From contig CADAGD010000022.1 of assembly GCA_902787375.1 (NCBI GenBank), positions 1 to 45,170 of the forward strand: DNA of 45,170 nucleotides. Reading direction: 5' to 3'. This DNA comes from an uncultured Eubacteriales bacterium. GTDB taxonomy: Bacteria > Bacillota > Clostridia > Christensenellales > CAG-138. Shown piece after piece: positions 31,511 through 41,806 of this stretch. The position numbers were made by a program, and so were the translations under genes. The notes below the pieces were generated by a model, which saw only the letters and a program-made list of their open reading frames with translations, was not told where the DNA came from and ran no database searches. The stretch's first letter is position 1. Each line of letters opens with the position of its first letter.

Positions 31511-33371
31511 CCGCATTCTGAATGGACGGTATAGGATAGTAAAAAAGGTCGGAAGCGGGGGCATGGCGGACGTCTATGAAGGCTTGGACACCGCACATGA
31601 CAACAAAACGGTAGCGATAAAGGTTTTAAAAAGCGAGTACAGCAATGATCCGCAGTATTTAAGACGGCTCATGCGCGAGGCAAAGGCAATGGTTTCCCTG
31701 CACAATGATCATGTGGTCGCGCTGTATGATATGGGAAATGACGGCGATGCCCATTACCTTGTACTCGAATATGTCAAGGGCAGGACATTGCGTGAATACA
31801 TGGATGAGAAAGGACGCTTCGAGCCCCGTGAAGCGGTCGATATAGTATGTAAGGTGCTGGATGGACTTTCGCACGCGCATGACAGCGGGCTTGTACATCG
31901 TGACGTCAAGCCCCAGAATATAATGATGACGGAGCGCGGGGGAGTCAAGCTGGCGGATTTTGGCATTGCAAAGATTGCGGACAGCTCCACAAAAACATAT
32001 CAGGGCGGGGAAGCAATGGGCTCGGTCTACTATATCTCCCCCGAACAGGCGAAGGGCGAAGAGGTGGATGCTCAAACGGATATATACTCTGTTGGCGTCA
32101 TGCTGTATGAGATGCTCAACGGTGCGCCTCCGTTTTCAGGCGAGAACGCCGTTCAAGTCGCACTCAAGCATATAAATGATGAGATGCCGCCCATCCATGA
32201 TGTCAACAGCCGCATACCCGTAGCTTTGAGCGACGTAATCGAGAGAGCTACCTCAAAGGAACTCGATGTAAGGTACTCCTCGGCAGATGATATGAGGAAG
32301 GACTTGCGAAGGGCAATGCGTTCGCCGCATTCGAGATTTGCGAGGGTAAAAAAGAACACCGGGACATTTGATGAGAGCGAGCCGGGTGAAACCGGGTTCA
32401 AGCCAAAGGCACAGCTTACGCATATTGCCATAATCTGTGCCGTAATCGGGGTTATTGCGGTGTTTGTCGTGATGTTCGTAATCTCCATGTCAACCCTGAA
32501 TGACAGGACGATAAAGGTTCCGAGCTTCATAGGATATACGGTTGAGGACGCGGAAAGCTATGCGCAGAACAGGGGCTTGGAGATAGAGGTCAAGGGAACT
32601 GAGCCGTCGGTTGATTTCAGCAGCGGTGAGATTTGCAGTCAGGAGCCTGACGCTATGAGCAAGGCGTATCAGGGAATGACGGTCTATGTCACGGTAAGCG
32701 CGGGCAATCAGACGAGGAATGTCCCCGATCTTTATGGAATGACGGTTGATGAGGCGAAAAAAGCGCTTGAGAGTGCCGAGCTGGAGCTTGATCCGCAGAT
32801 AGAATACGTTGTTGGCATTCAGCCGATTGGAACGGTTATTAATCAATCGGTCAATCCGCATGAAACCGTAATGATAGGCGATGAGGTGAGGATAACCGTG
32901 TGCGGCGGAGCGTCAACGGAAACCACCCAGATGCCCAAGCTTACGGGTATGAATGTGAATAAAGCCATAGAAGTGCTTGATGAGGCGGGCATAGAAAACT
33001 ACTACATAGTTGTTGACACGTTGGAAGGAGTGGAAGCCGACTATAAGGACTATGATGTGATTTCGCAGAATCCGGCGGAGGGCATGGAGATAATCTATGA
33101 CGCCATATCCACTCAGATATATATTTATCGGCATGATCGGGGAATTTATAAGGCTGAGTTCTCGGAGAATGTTACGCTGACAGGCGAGAAGAACAATGTT
33201 ATGGTTACAATGGTCGCTCCTATAGGAGAGGTGGTACTGTTCCAAAAAGAGTATCCGGCAGGTACGTTCTCGATACCGTTTACGGGACATTTCTGGGAAA
33301 AGGGCAGTTACACATGCGTGATATATGTAAACGGAAGCATATATACAAGCTTTGTGAGAAATTTTGAATAG
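31503..33371 (+). CDS. prkC: PASTA-domain serine/threonine kinase PrkC
   Basis: This 622-residue transmembrane kinase responds to cell wall fragments and phosphorylates proteins of division, wall synthesis and translation. The kinase domain has GSGGMADVYEG, Lys40 (VAIKVLK), HRDVKPQN (Asp134) and DFG (152-154). A basic juxtamembrane stretch leads to one membrane helix (about 307-329). Three PASTA domains lie outside (about 338-401, 406-468, 476-543), followed by a roughly 77-residue beta-rich C-terminal domain as in some clostridial PrkC. The start is ATG 31503, inside the end of prpC. Confidence 0.95.
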   Translation: MTDRILNGRYRIVKKVGSGGMADVYEGLDTAHDNKTVAIKVLKSEYSNDPQYLRRLMREAKAMVSLHNDHVVALYDMGNDGDAHYLVLEYVKGRTLREYMDEKGRFEPREAVDIVCKVLDGLSHAHDSGLVHRDVKPQNIMMTERGGVKLADFGIAKIADSSTKTYQGGEAMGSVYYISPEQAKGEEVDAQTDIYSVGVMLYEMLNGAPPFSGENAVQVALKHINDEMPPIHDVNSRIPVALSDVIERATSKELDVRYSSADDMRKDLRRAMRSPHSRFARVKKNTGTFDESEPGETGFKPKAQLTHIAIICAVIGVIAVFVVMFVISMSTLNDRTIKVPSFIGYTVEDAESYAQNRGLEIEVKGTEPSVDFSSGEICSQEPDAMSKAYQGMTVYVTVSAGNQTRNVPDLYGMTVDEAKKALESAELELDPQIEYVVGIQPIGTVINQSVNPHETVMIGDEVRITVCGGASTETTQMPKLTGMNVNKAIEVLDEAGIENYYIVVDTLEGVEADYKDYDVISQNPAEGMEIIYDAISTQIYIYRHDRGIYKAEFSENVTLTGEKNNVMVTMVAPIGEVVLFQKEYPAGTFSIPFTGHFWEKGSYTCVIYVNGSIYTSFVRNFE

Positions 33372-33383
33372 CGGAGGCATTGC

Positions 33384-34274
33384 TTGGAGCTTATTAAAAG
33401 AGGAAAGATAATAAAGGGCGTCGGCGGATTCTATACATTGCTTTGCGACGACGGAAAGCATTATGTTTGCAAGGCAAGAGGATTGTTCCGAAAGAACGGA
33501 CAGACGCCGCTTCCGGGCGACGATGCGGAATTTACGGTCGATTACAAGGGCGATGGCTTCATCAAAAGCATACTCCCAAGACGCAATGAGCTGCTAAGAC
33601 CTGCCGTTGCGAATGTTGATATGCTGCTGATAGTCGTTTCGGCGTCGGAGCCGCTGCCCGATCTGGAGCTTGCCGACAAGCTGCTCCTATACTGTCAGAA
33701 ACAGGAGATAGAACCGGTGCTTGTAATAAACAAGTGCGATGATGGAGAAAATCCCGCCTGTGACAACATAATCGGACAGTATAGGAACGCGCTTGACAGA
33801 ATTGTCGCGGTATCGGCGGAAACGGGATACGGCATGGAAGAACTCAGAAAGATGCTTGCCGGGAACACCATATGCCTCGCGGGACAGTCGGCGGTCGGGA
33901 AATCATCGCTGCTGAACTCGCTGCTTGGCTTGAATTTGAAGACGGGTGAGCTTTCCGCCAAGACGGAGCGCGGACGGCATACCACGAGGCACGCGGAGCT
34001 TCTGCCCATGCATTCGGGAGGGCTTATAGCGGATACGCCGGGCTTCAGTATGCTTGAGTCGGTTCCGGTTGAGCCGGAGGAAATACCGGGCATGTATCCC
34101 GATTTTTCGGAATACAGCGGAGCGTGCAGATTTAAAGGCTGTATGCATATGTCGGAGCCGGACTGCGGGGTAAAAAGAGCGGTCGCAAACGGCAGCATTG
34201 ATGAGAAAAGATATAACAGATATTTGAAGATAGCCAATGAGGCAATTTCAGCAAGGAGGCACAGGTATGACTGA
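33384..34274 (+). CDS. rsgA: Ribosome small-subunit maturation GTPase RsgA
   Basis: This 296-residue circularly permuted GTPase checks late 30S assembly. An N-terminal OB fold precedes the GTPase motifs in permuted order: NKCDD (G4), GQSAVGKSS (G1), then DTPGF (G3). The C-terminal zinc knuckle is C-x5-C-x-H-x5-C ([14 protein letters not shown]). The start is TTG at 33384, supported by GGAGG at 33373-33377. It overlaps rpe by eight bases. RsgA is a known PrkC substrate in some Firmicutes, matching its place in the operon. Confidence 0.94.
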   Translation: MELIKRGKIIKGVGGFYTLLCDDGKHYVCKARGLFRKNGQTPLPGDDAEFTVDYKGDGFIKSILPRRNELLRPAVANVDMLLIVVSASEPLPDLELADKLLLYCQKQEIEPVLVINKCDDGENPACDNIIGQYRNALDRIVAVSAETGYGMEELRKMLAGNTICLAGQSAVGKSSLLNSLLGLNLKTGELSAKTERGRHTTRHAELLPMHSGGLIADTPGFSMLESVPVEPEEIPGMYPDFSEYSGACRFKGCMHMSEPDCGVKRAVANGSIDEKRYNRYLKIANEAISARRHRYD

Positions 34275-34923
34275 CAGAATCTATGTTGCACCGTCCATAC
34301 TTTCGGCGGATTTCACAAGGCTGGGACAGGAGGTCGAGGCACTTAAAAGCTATGGCGCGGATTACGTCCATCTTGACGTCATGGACGGCAATTTCGTACC
34401 CAATATAACATTCGGCGCACCCATGTGCAAGGCGTTAAGGCCGCATTCCGATCTGGTATTCGATGCGCACCTGATGGTCGAGGAGCCTTCAAAGTGGGTA
34501 AAGGATTTCGCGGAAGCGGGCGCAGATATAATAACCGTCCATGCCGAGGCGGACAGGCATGTTCACAGGACATTGCAGCTCATACGCTCATACGGCGTAA
34601 AGGCGGGAATAGCCCTCAATCCGGCGACGCATCACAGCGCGGTCGAGTACCTGTTGGACAGCGTTGACATGGTGCTTGTGATGAGCGTAAATCCGGGCTT
34701 CGGCGGGCAGAAATTTATAGATTCCGCATTGGGAAAAATAGAGGCGATTCGCAAAACGGCGGAAAAACGCGGGCTTGATATTGATATAGAGGTCGATGGC
34801 GGAGTCAATGAGAATACGGCGAAGCTCTGCCGTGACGCGGGTGCGAATGTGCTTGTAGCGGGAAATGCCGTGTTTAAGGCGGCTGACAGAAAGAAAATGA
34901 TTGAAACTATCAGAGGTTATTGA
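34267..34923 (+). CDS. rpe: Ribulose-phosphate 3-epimerase
   Basis: This 218-residue TIM-barrel enzyme interconverts ribulose 5-phosphate and xylulose 5-phosphate in the pentose phosphate pathway. It starts [12 protein letters not shown] and has [21 protein letters not shown] and [13 protein letters not shown], the family signatures with metal-binding His and Asp. ATG 34267 has AAGGAGG upstream; it overlaps the rsgA end. The stop shares one base with the next start codon (TGATG). Confidence 0.95.
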   Translation: MTDRIYVAPSILSADFTRLGQEVEALKSYGADYVHLDVMDGNFVPNITFGAPMCKALRPHSDLVFDAHLMVEEPSKWVKDFAEAGADIITVHAEADRHVHRTLQLIRSYGVKAGIALNPATHHSAVEYLLDSVDMVLVMSVNPGFGGQKFIDSALGKIEAIRKTAEKRGLDIDIEVDGGVNENTAKLCRDAGANVLVAGNAVFKAADRKKMIETIRGY

Positions 34924-37349
34924 TGGCTAAGAAGGGCAGAGAGAACGAGCAGATGGGCTTTGACGGCAAAACCGAGGAGTTTAACGTCGTCAGCATGGAT
35001 GACGTCATGCACAATTCCATGATACCGTATGCCGAGCATGTAATACTTGAGAGAGCCCTTCCGAGGGTGGAGGACGGCTTGAAGCCTGTTCAGCGCAGAA
35101 TAATCTATACGATGCTTGAGCTTGGCAATACTCCGGACAAGCCGCACAGAAAATCCGCGCGTATAGTCGGAGACTGTCTCGGTAAATTCCATCCTCACGG
35201 CGATTCATCGGTATATGACGCAATGGTGAGAATGGCTCAGGACTTCAATATGAGGCTGCCGCTTGTAGACGGACACGGAAACTTCGGTTCCATTGACGGC
35301 GACTCGGCCGCCGCGATGCGTTATACAGAGGTCAGGATGGCTCCCGCCGCCATGGATATGGTAAGGGACATTGACAAGGATACCGTCAGGTTCTGCCTTA
35401 ACTTTTCGGATACGCTGAAGGAGCCGGAGATGCTTCCGGGACGCTTTCCGAATCTGCTCATAAACGGAGCAAACGGAATAGCCGTCGGACTTACAACATC
35501 CATACCGACGCATAACCCGAAGGAAGCTATCGACGCCGTCATAGCGAGGATAAAGAATCCCGATATTTCGCTTGATGATATAATGAAGATAATGCCCTGC
35601 CCGGATTTTCCGACGGGAGGCTATATAATAAAATCGAGCGAGATAAGAAACGCCTATGCAACAGGCCGCGGCAAGCTCTTGAACAGGGCAAGGACACATA
35701 TCGAAACCCTCAAAAACGGCAAGAAGCTCATAGTCGTAACGGAGTTCCCGTATCAGGTCAACAAGGCGCGCGCGCTTGAGGGAATCTTAAAGCTTGTTCA
35801 GGATAAGAAGGCCGCGTTTTCAAATGTCACCGACATAAGGGACGAGTCGGACAGGCAGGGGATAAGGGCTGTAATAGAGCTTAAAAAGGATGCCGATGAG
35901 CAGAAAATACTCAAACAGCTTTTCAAATACTCCGACCTGCAGAAGACGTTCGGCGTGATAATGGTCGCCATAGCCGATGGCAAGCCGCGCCAGCTCTCGC
36001 TGCTTGAGCTTATTGATTATTACATACGCTATCAGGAGGATGTCGTCACAAGGCGCACAAGGCATGAGCTTGAGGCGGCGGAGCATAGGGCGCATGTGCT
36101 TGACGGACTGCTCATAGCCCTGCTCAATATAGATGAGGTCATAAGGCTCATAAGGGCATCCAAATCTCCCAAGATAGCAAAGCAGGCTTTGATGGATGCA
36201 TTTGACCTTACGGCTATACAGGCGGAGGCGATACTCGATTTAAGGCTGCAAAGGCTGACGAATCTTGAGCAGATAGCCATAGAGCGTGAGCATCAGGAGC
36301 TTTTGAAGGAGATAGCAAGGCTCAAGGCTCTGCTCGCGTCGAAGAAAAAGCTTGATAAGCTGATTATAGACGAGCTTTCCGAGATAGCCGAAAAATATGC
36401 GGACGCAAGAAGAACCCAGCTTATATCGGAGGATGACGCCGATACGGCCGATGAGGATGAGGTCACGATAGACGAGCCCGCCGCCGTAATGGTTCTGCCC
36501 GATAACAGGCTCAGAAGGATACCGTTAAAGCTCCTGACCGATGAGGCTGTAAAGGCGGAGGGAGCGGTCGCAGGCTATAAAACCGTTACGAGCGCGACGC
36601 TGCGTATGATAACGGATAAGGGCTTCATGCTTTCGCTTCCGGTGGCGGATATACCCGAAACCAAGCTTACGGCAAAGCCGACCAACCTTTCTGCACTCAT
36701 ACCCGTTGAGAACGGAGAGAGAATTATAGCCTCATTTATCGACGGAGAGAAGGAAGGAAGATACATATTCTATACCGCAAACGGCATGGTCAAGTCCACG
36801 GCGGCAGAGGAATTCATAACCCGAACCAAGCGCGTCGCCGCCATAAATCTGAAGAACGATACCTTAATAGGCTTCGAGTATGTATTGGATGAGAGCGATC
36901 TCAGCATTATGATGGTAACAAAGCGCGGTATGGGCATAAGGTTTGATATAGCCTCAGTTCCCGTGACGGGCAGACAGACGGGAGGCGTCCACGGAATAAA
37001 GCTTGAGGATGGAGACGCCGTCGTCTACGGGCATACCGTCACCGAGGAAGGCGAGCTGTTGACCGTTACCGAACGCGGGTATATGAAGCGCAGCTTCATA
37101 TTTGACCATGATATTCAGGGCAGGAACGGCAAGGGCTGTATCTGCTTCGGATTTAAAAAGAACGGTTCAAACGGTACAGAAATAGTCGCCGTGACGCATG
37201 TCACCGAGCCGAGGGATATAACCGTTACTCAGTTCCACGGAACCCAAACGGTCGTAAACACCGAGGAGGTTAAGATAGAGTCCCGAAGCGGCAGAGGACA
37301 GCTCGTTGTTATGGCATTGCTGGATGATGTCGTTGTAGGCATAGAATAG
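34923..37349 (+). CDS. Type II topoisomerase A subunit (GyrA/ParC-like)
   Basis: This 808-residue protein is the DNA cleavage subunit of gyrase or topoisomerase IV. The winged-helix domain carries [10 protein letters not shown] (quinolone-pocket Ser95 and Asp99) and catalytic Tyr134 in [10 protein letters not shown] tower and coiled coil follow, then a C-terminal beta-pinwheel. The gyrase-defining box QRRGGKG appears as QGRNGKG (about 731-737), a degenerate version, so whether it wraps DNA like gyrase or decatenates like ParC is open. No B subunit is adjacent. It overlaps rpe by one base and closes the prpC-prkC-rsgA-rpe operon, an unusual position. A terminator follows. Confidence 0.88.
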   Translation: MAKKGRENEQMGFDGKTEEFNVVSMDDVMHNSMIPYAEHVILERALPRVEDGLKPVQRRIIYTMLELGNTPDKPHRKSARIVGDCLGKFHPHGDSSVYDAMVRMAQDFNMRLPLVDGHGNFGSIDGDSAAAMRYTEVRMAPAAMDMVRDIDKDTVRFCLNFSDTLKEPEMLPGRFPNLLINGANGIAVGLTTSIPTHNPKEAIDAVIARIKNPDISLDDIMKIMPCPDFPTGGYIIKSSEIRNAYATGRGKLLNRARTHIETLKNGKKLIVVTEFPYQVNKARALEGILKLVQDKKAAFSNVTDIRDESDRQGIRAVIELKKDADEQKILKQLFKYSDLQKTFGVIMVAIADGKPRQLSLLELIDYYIRYQEDVVTRRTRHELEAAEHRAHVLDGLLIALLNIDEVIRLIRASKSPKIAKQALMDAFDLTAIQAEAILDLRLQRLTNLEQIAIEREHQELLKEIARLKALLASKKKLDKLIIDELSEIAEKYADARRTQLISEDDADTADEDEVTIDEPAAVMVLPDNRLRRIPLKLLTDEAVKAEGAVAGYKTVTSATLRMITDKGFMLSLPVADIPETKLTAKPTNLSALIPVENGERIIASFIDGEKEGRYIFYTANGMVKSTAAEEFITRTKRVAAINLKNDTLIGFEYVLDESDLSIMMVTKRGMGIRFDIASVPVTGRQTGGVHGIKLEDGDAVVYGHTVTEEGELLTVTERGYMKRSFIFDHDIQGRNGKGCICFGFKKNGSNGTEIVAVTHVTEPRDITVTQFHGTQTVVNTEEVKIESRSGRGQLVVMALLDDVVVGIE

Positions 37350-37366
37350 GGTTTGGATGAGATTAA

Positions 37367-37405
37367 AGCAAGCCGGGAGTATTAAAATCCACGGCTTGCT
37401 GTTTT
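37367..37405 (+). terminator. Terminator of the def-to-topoisomerase operon
   Basis: AGCAAGCCG (37367-37375) and CGGCTTGCT (37392-37400) form a perfect 9-bp stem followed by GTTTTAT. Confidence 0.8.
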
Positions 37406-37460
37406 ATAAAAACAATTTTAAATGCGAATTAAAAAAAGTTGTAAAATATCGCCGCGTTAC

Positions 37461-37490
37461 TTGAATTGCATAGGAAGATTATGCTATAAT
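37461..37490 (+). promoter_or_regulatory. Promoter of the unknown lipoprotein gene
   Basis: TTGAAT (37461-37466) and a perfect TATAAT (37485-37490) are separated by 18 bp. The roughly 110-nt leader that follows contains GGCAGCTCG and CGAACTGCC, which can pair as a leader hairpin (37498-37551). Confidence 0.7.
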
Positions 37491-37608
37491 AGGTCATGGC
37501 AGCTCGTTTGATACGGTTTTGGAAATAATGCGATGAAAAGCGAACTGCCGTAAAGAGGATTTTCCATGTAGTCAAAAACACATCATCTGAGAAAGGATTG
37601 ATTAATCT

Positions 37609-38346
37609 GTGAATCGAAAAAACCTAATCATTATCGTAACCATTGCGCTTATAGCCGCTTTGTCGCTCACGGCTTGTTCGGCTGAAAACGGCACATCGCA
37701 AACTCGTAACAAAGACAAATCCGACGCCTATGTTTTTCCTGAGTATACGGGCTCGGAACCGATGGATTGGGAGGATGCCGTTGCATTCTATCAAATCCCC
37801 GATGATGTTTTAAAGGATATGTCCACCGATGGACTTATCGAAACCTGTCTTTCCTACCCTCTTTTTGCGGAAAAAATAATCGCGTCGAACGAATCCATGT
37901 ATTCGGGATTTTTGGACACCTGTGAGCAGTTCAACGGTCTGGCGGAATTGCTGAAGCGCGAAGATTCTCCGCAAAAGCTGGTGGAGATATATACTCAAGG
38001 CAATCTTGGCAATATAATCCCGTCGGATTCGTATTCGATTCTCAGAACAAGGTATCTGGAGTATACTATTGCGCAGGATGAAATTCTGTTCAGGCTCTCG
38101 AAAAGCGAACGCGAATCATTGTGCAAAGCGTGTATCGGCCGCTTTGAATCCGCTCACAAGGATAATAAGGATGCCACAGCACTCGACTCAACACTCTTGA
38201 TAGCTTCCAAAATACTGGCTGCGGATAACGACGATTTCAAAGAGCTTGTAAAGGAGTGTCCCGGCATAGATGCCTTTAATCACAATGGAATGCTCGATGC
38301 CGAAACCGCAGAACGCCTTGAGAGCATAGCCGGCTTTATTGATTGA
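37609..38346 (+). CDS. Lipoprotein of unknown function
   Basis: This 245-residue protein has a lipoprotein signal ending Leu-Thr-Ala-Cys23, then a polar linker and an acidic, mainly helical domain. I do not recognise a family. It starts with GTG at 37609, with AAAGGA about 11 nt upstream. It has its own promoter and a terminator shared with the convergent GGGtGRT gene, so it is a single-gene unit. TrpAsp-rich PMDWEDAVAFYQIPDDVL early in the domain is a usable search probe. Confidence 0.7.
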   Translation: MNRKNLIIIVTIALIAALSLTACSAENGTSQTRNKDKSDAYVFPEYTGSEPMDWEDAVAFYQIPDDVLKDMSTDGLIETCLSYPLFAEKIIASNESMYSGFLDTCEQFNGLAELLKREDSPQKLVEIYTQGNLGNIIPSDSYSILRTRYLEYTIAQDEILFRLSKSERESLCKACIGRFESAHKDNKDATALDSTLLIASKILAADNDDFKELVKECPGIDAFNHNGMLDAETAERLESIAGFID

Positions 38347-38360
38347 TTCTACCGTATTGG

Positions 38361-38400
38361 AAAGACTGCCCCGACCCAAATGGCGGAGCAGTCTTTTAAT
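38361..38400. terminator. Bidirectional terminator
   Basis: AAAGACTGC (38361-38369) and GCAGTCTTT (38388-38396) form a perfect stem whose interior CCCG/CGGAG may pair further. It lies between convergent genes, with T-rich sequence on both outgoing sides. Confidence 0.8.
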
Positions 38401-38430
38401 TATTCGATATACCGAAATCGCCGCGGCAGA

Positions 38431-39429
38431 TTATTTCATAGCGTCAGCAACGGCAACGGCGACGGCGACGGTTGCGCCGACCATGGGGTTGTTGCCCATG
38501 CCGATGAAGCCCATCATATCAACGTGGGCGGGGACGGAGGAGGAGCCGGCAAACTGAACGTCGCCGTGCATACGACCCATTGTGTCGGTCATGCCGTAAG
38601 AGGCGGGGCCTGCCGCGACATTGTCGGGATGAAGCGTGCGTCCGGTGCCTCCGCCGGATGCGACGGAGAAGTATTTCTTGCCGTTCTCAATGCACCATTT
38701 TTTATATGTGCCTGCGACGGGATGCTGGAACCTGGTGGGGTTAGTGGAGTTTCCGGTAATGGAAGCATCAACGCCCTCATAACGCATTATGGCGACGCCC
38801 TCGTTAACATCGTCTGCGCCGTAGCAGCGAACGGATGCGTTATCGCCTTTTGAGAATGCCTTTTCGTAAACTATTTTCAGCTCATCCGTATACTGATTGT
38901 AGTCGGTTTCAACATATGTGAAGCCGTTTATGCGGGAAATAATGTAGGCGGCGTCCTTACCAAGACCGTTGAGTATGACGCGAAGGGGCGACTTTCTCGC
39001 CTTGTTGGCACGTTGGGCTATCTTTATCGCGCCTTCGGCGGCGGCAAAGGATTCATGTCCCGCAAGGAAGGCGAAGCAGTTTGTATCCTCGGAGAGCAGC
39101 ATTGCCGCAAGATTGCCGTGACCTATGCCGACCTTTCGTGTTTCAGCAACCGAGCCGGGAACGCAGAAGGCCTGAAGCCCCAGACCGATAAGCGCGGCGG
39201 CTTCGGAGGCGGTCTTTGCGCCCTGCTTTATGGCTATGGCTGCGCCGAGAGTGTATGCCCATTTCGCGTTCTCGAACGCTATTGGCTGTGTTTCGGAAAC
39301 CGTTTTCGCAACATCAAGTCCTTTTTCCTCGGTGATGCGCTTTGCGTCCTCAAGGCTTTCAAAACCGTATTTTTCAAGCTCGACCTTGAGCTTGGCTTCT
39401 CTTCTCTCATAACCTTCAAAATTGATCAT
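38431..39429 (-). CDS. GGGtGRT family protein
   Basis: This 332-residue protein contains the family-naming signature in ASGGGTGRTLHPDN and starts MINFEGYERREAKL as family members do. It is glycine- and alanine-rich near the end (MGNNPMVGATVAVAVAVADAMK). The function is unknown; the family is widely annotated as GGGtGRT protein and usually neighbours an iron-sulfur scaffold-like protein, as here. The start is ATG 39429; an in-frame ATG at 39441 overlaps the upstream stop and is a less likely start. It is the second gene of the pair. Confidence 0.88.
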   Translation of the reverse strand: MINFEGYERREAKLKVELEKYGFESLEDAKRITEEKGLDVAKTVSETQPIAFENAKWAYTLGAAIAIKQGAKTASEAAALIGLGLQAFCVPGSVAETRKVGIGHGNLAAMLLSEDTNCFAFLAGHESFAAAEGAIKIAQRANKARKSPLRVILNGLGKDAAYIISRINGFTYVETDYNQYTDELKIVYEKAFSKGDNASVRCYGADDVNEGVAIMRYEGVDASITGNSTNPTRFQHPVAGTYKKWCIENGKKYFSVASGGGTGRTLHPDNVAAGPASYGMTDTMGRMHGDVQFAGSSSVPAHVDMMGFIGMGNNPMVGATVAVAVAVADAMK

Positions 39430-39437
39430 ACTGCACC

Positions 39438-40130
39438 TCATTCCTTGCGCGGGTCGATGTAACGGACGGCTTCTTTGAATCTGCCGTAGGTACTGATGTT
39501 CTCTTTATATGCTTCATTGGGGGATTTGCCTGCTTTGATAGCGTCCATCATCTTACCCAAGCTGACATATTCATAGCCTATTATCTCGTTGTTCTCATCA
39601 AGAGCAAGCCTGTTGATATAGCCCTCGGTCATCTCCATGTATCTTGAACCCTTTGACTTGGTTCCGTACATGGTGCCGACCTGGCTGCGCAGCCCCTTTC
39701 CAAGGTCTTCAAGTCCCGCGCCGATGTCAAGACCGTCCTCGGAGAACGCGCTCTGGGTTCTTCCGTATGCGAACTGGAGGAATATCTCGCGCATGGCGAC
39801 GTTTATGGCGTCGCAAACGAGGTCGGTATTCATCGCTTCAAGGAGCGTCTTTCCGGGAAGGATCTCGGAAGCCATGGCGGCGGAATGCGTCATGCCGCTG
39901 CATCCGATTGTTTCAACGAGAGCCTCCTCGATTATGCCGTTTTTGATGTTCAGGGTGAGCTTACATGCTCCCTGCTGGGGCGCACAGCAGCCGACGCCGT
40001 GAGAAAAGCCGCTTATCTGGTCTATCTGCTTAACCTTGACCCATGAACCCTCTTCGGGTATGGGAGCAGGATCATGTACCGCGCCCTTTGTGACACAGCA
40101 CATATCGTTTATGTGTTTTGTATTTTTCAT
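39438..40130 (-). CDS. Iron-sulfur scaffold-like protein paired with GGGtGRT protein
   Basis: This 230-residue protein has an IscU/NifU-like core: VGCCAPQQGAC...IKNGIIEEALVETIGCSG...SAAMASEILPGKT aligns with the IscU of this same window (NAKCGD...NDEGIIEDVGFKTFGCGA...SSMATEMIKGKS). The first two ligand cysteines have equivalents, but the first site is expanded to CC-x5-C and the third IscU cysteine context (IHCSV) is not seen; the C-terminus is different. Additional cysteines lie near the start (MCCVTKG). The start is ATG 40130 with AAGGAGT upstream. It lies directly before the GGGtGRT gene. A role in iron-sulfur or sulfur chemistry is inference. Confidence 0.82.
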   Translation of the reverse strand: MKNTKHINDMCCVTKGAVHDPAPIPEEGSWVKVKQIDQISGFSHGVGCCAPQQGACKLTLNIKNGIIEEALVETIGCSGMTHSAAMASEILPGKTLLEAMNTDLVCDAINVAMREIFLQFAYGRTQSAFSEDGLDIGAGLEDLGKGLRSQVGTMYGTKSKGSRYMEMTEGYINRLALDENNEIIGYEYVSLGKMMDAIKAGKSPNEAYKENISTYGRFKEAVRYIDPRKE

Positions 40131-40142
40131 TTGAACTCCTTC

Positions 40143-40159
40143 CGAAAGTCGTGCTTTCG
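40143..40159 (-). promoter_or_regulatory. Leader hairpin of the GGGtGRT pair
   Basis: CGAAAG and CTTTCG arms enclose a 5-nt loop immediately upstream of the ribosome binding site of the scaffold-like gene. Confidence 0.4.
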
Positions 40160-40184
40160 TATTCAAGAATATGTAATCCTATTT

Positions 40185-40213
40185 AGTATACCAATTTTTG
40201 CGTAAAAAAACAA
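40185..40213 (-). promoter_or_regulatory. Promoter of the scaffold/GGGtGRT pair
   Basis: On the minus strand TTGTTT (complement of 40208-40213) and TATACT (complement of 40185-40190) are separated by 17 bp, about 55 nt upstream of the start. The -35 is weak. Confidence 0.55.
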
Positions 40214-40305
40214 GCATTTTTTTAAATAATGACGATTGAAAACTTGTTGTTCAAAAACTGCACTTTGTCGTGATGCCATCCGAGCGTTGTCCGATTGGAT
40301 AACAG

Positions 40306-40345
40306 AAAAGGACAGGATGAAACGCAACGGTTTATCCTGTCCTTT
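40306..40345 (-). terminator. Terminator of rpmB-glyQS
   Basis: AAAGGACAGGAT (40307-40318) and its exact complement (40334-40345) form a 12-bp stem with a 15-nt loop. On the minus strand the stem is followed by TCTGTT; the T's at the end of the stem (CCTTTT) provide the tract. Confidence 0.85.
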
Positions 40346-40379
40346 AACTGCTTTTATTCAAATACTGTATGTTTCCGCG

Positions 40380-41789
40380 TCAGAACTCACACTTTTCCCT
40401 GATGTAATTCTCCAGCTCGGAAATATGCAGACGTACCTGACCCATCGTATCGCGGTCACGGACTGTGACTGTATCGGGTTCGATGCCTTCGCCGCCCTCG
40501 ATGGTCTCAAAGTCGATGGTGATGCACAGGGGAGTGCCTATCTCATCCTGTCTGCGATAACGCTTTCCGATCGCGCCCGTTTCGTCGTAATCGACCATGA
40601 ACGACTTGGAAAGCATGGCATAGACCTCTTTCGCCTTGTCGCCGAGCTTCTTCTGGAGGGGGAGTATGGCAGCCTTATAGGGAGCGAGCGCGGGATGCAG
40701 ATGCAGCACGTTGCGGATATCGCCGCCCTCAAGCTGTTCCTCCTCGTAAGCGTCGCAGAGGAATGTCAGAGCCATGCGGTTTGCGCCGACGGAGGGCTCT
40801 ATGCAGTAGGGAACATACTTCCTGTTTGTGAAGGGATCGAGGTATTCCATGGACTTTCCGCTGTGCGCGGCATGAGCGTTCAAATCGTAATCGGTACGGC
40901 TTGCGACGCCCCAAAGCTCGCCCCAGCCGAACGGGAACAGATATTCAATATCGGTCGTTCCGTTGGAGTAGTGGCAAAGCTCATCCTTGGAATGCTCGCG
41001 CAGGCGCAGGTTTTCGGGATTCATACCAAGGGAGAGGAGGAAGTCGTAGCAATACTTTCTCCAATATTCATACCATTCAAGCTCGGTTCCCGGCTCACAG
41101 AAGAATTCAAGCTCCATTTGCTCAAACTCGCGGGTGCGGAAAATGAAGTTGCCGGGAGTTATCTCGTTGCGGAAGCTCTTGCCTATCTGAGCGATACCGA
41201 AGGGTATCTTCTTGCGCATGGAACGCTGGACGTTGAGGAAATTGGTGAATATTCCCTGAGCCGTTTCGGGACGCAGGTAAATCTCGCTGGCGGTATCCTC
41301 GTTCACGCCCTGGAATGTCTTGAACATCATGTTGAACTTGCGGATGCCCGTAAAATCGGACTTTCCGCATTCGGGACATTTGATGCCCTTCTCGGCAATG
41401 TAAGCCTGCATCTGCTCATGTGTCCAGCCGTCGGGGTGAACGTCGTCAAGACCGTTTTCGGCGGCATAATCCTCAATGAGCTTATCGGCGCGGAACCTTG
41501 CCTTGCAAGCCTTGCAGTCCATAAGAGGATCGTTGAAGTTTACAACATGACCTGAAGCCACCCAAACTTCGGGATTCATGAGTATCGCACAGTCCATGCC
41601 CACATTGTAGGGGCTTTCCTGAACGAATTTGCGCCACCATGCGTTCTTTACATTGTTAAGGAAAAGAACGCCGAGAGGGCCGTAATCCCAGCAGTTTGCA
41701 AGACCTCCGTAGATTTCCGAACCAGCGAAAATGTAGCCCCGGTTTTTACACAGAGCTACGATTTTATCCATTGTTAATTCACTTCTCAT
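40380..41789 (-). CDS. glyQS: Glycyl-tRNA synthetase, dimeric class II type
   Basis: This 469-residue enzyme charges tRNA-Gly. It is the alpha2 type with one polypeptide, not the alpha2-beta2 GlyQ/GlyS type of many bacteria. It begins with [18 protein letters not shown]; a CxxC in CKACKARF and another in CPECGKSDF suggest a zinc site; motif 2 is [25 protein letters not shown], in part, and motif 3 is [13 protein letters not shown]. The C-terminal anticodon domain is present. It follows rpmB by 17 nt and has AAGG upstream of the ATG. No T-box leader is present, so it is probably driven from the rpmB promoter. Confidence 0.96.
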   Translation of the reverse strand: MRSELTMDKIVALCKNRGYIFAGSEIYGGLANCWDYGPLGVLFLNNVKNAWWRKFVQESPYNVGMDCAILMNPEVWVASGHVVNFNDPLMDCKACKARFRADKLIEDYAAENGLDDVHPDGWTHEQMQAYIAEKGIKCPECGKSDFTGIRKFNMMFKTFQGVNEDTASEIYLRPETAQGIFTNFLNVQRSMRKKIPFGIAQIGKSFRNEITPGNFIFRTREFEQMELEFFCEPGTELEWYEYWRKYCYDFLLSLGMNPENLRLREHSKDELCHYSNGTTDIEYLFPFGWGELWGVASRTDYDLNAHAAHSGKSMEYLDPFTNRKYVPYCIEPSVGANRMALTFLCDAYEEEQLEGGDIRNVLHLHPALAPYKAAILPLQKKLGDKAKEVYAMLSKSFMVDYDETGAIGKRYRRQDEIGTPLCITIDFETIEGGEGIEPDTVTVRDRDTMGQVRLHISELENYIREKCEF

Positions 41790-41806
41790 AAAGATACCTT
41801 ACGCTA

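Noticed and set aside
40236..41555. Long plus-strand reading frame (439 codons) opposite glyQS
   Set aside because: The minus strand encodes an unmistakable full glycyl-tRNA synthetase; the plus-strand translation has no recognisable features and no ribosome binding site.
41790..41806. T-box riboswitch upstream of glyQS
   Set aside because: Only 17 nt separate it from rpmB, and no T-box sequence or specifier stem is present upstream of rpmB either.
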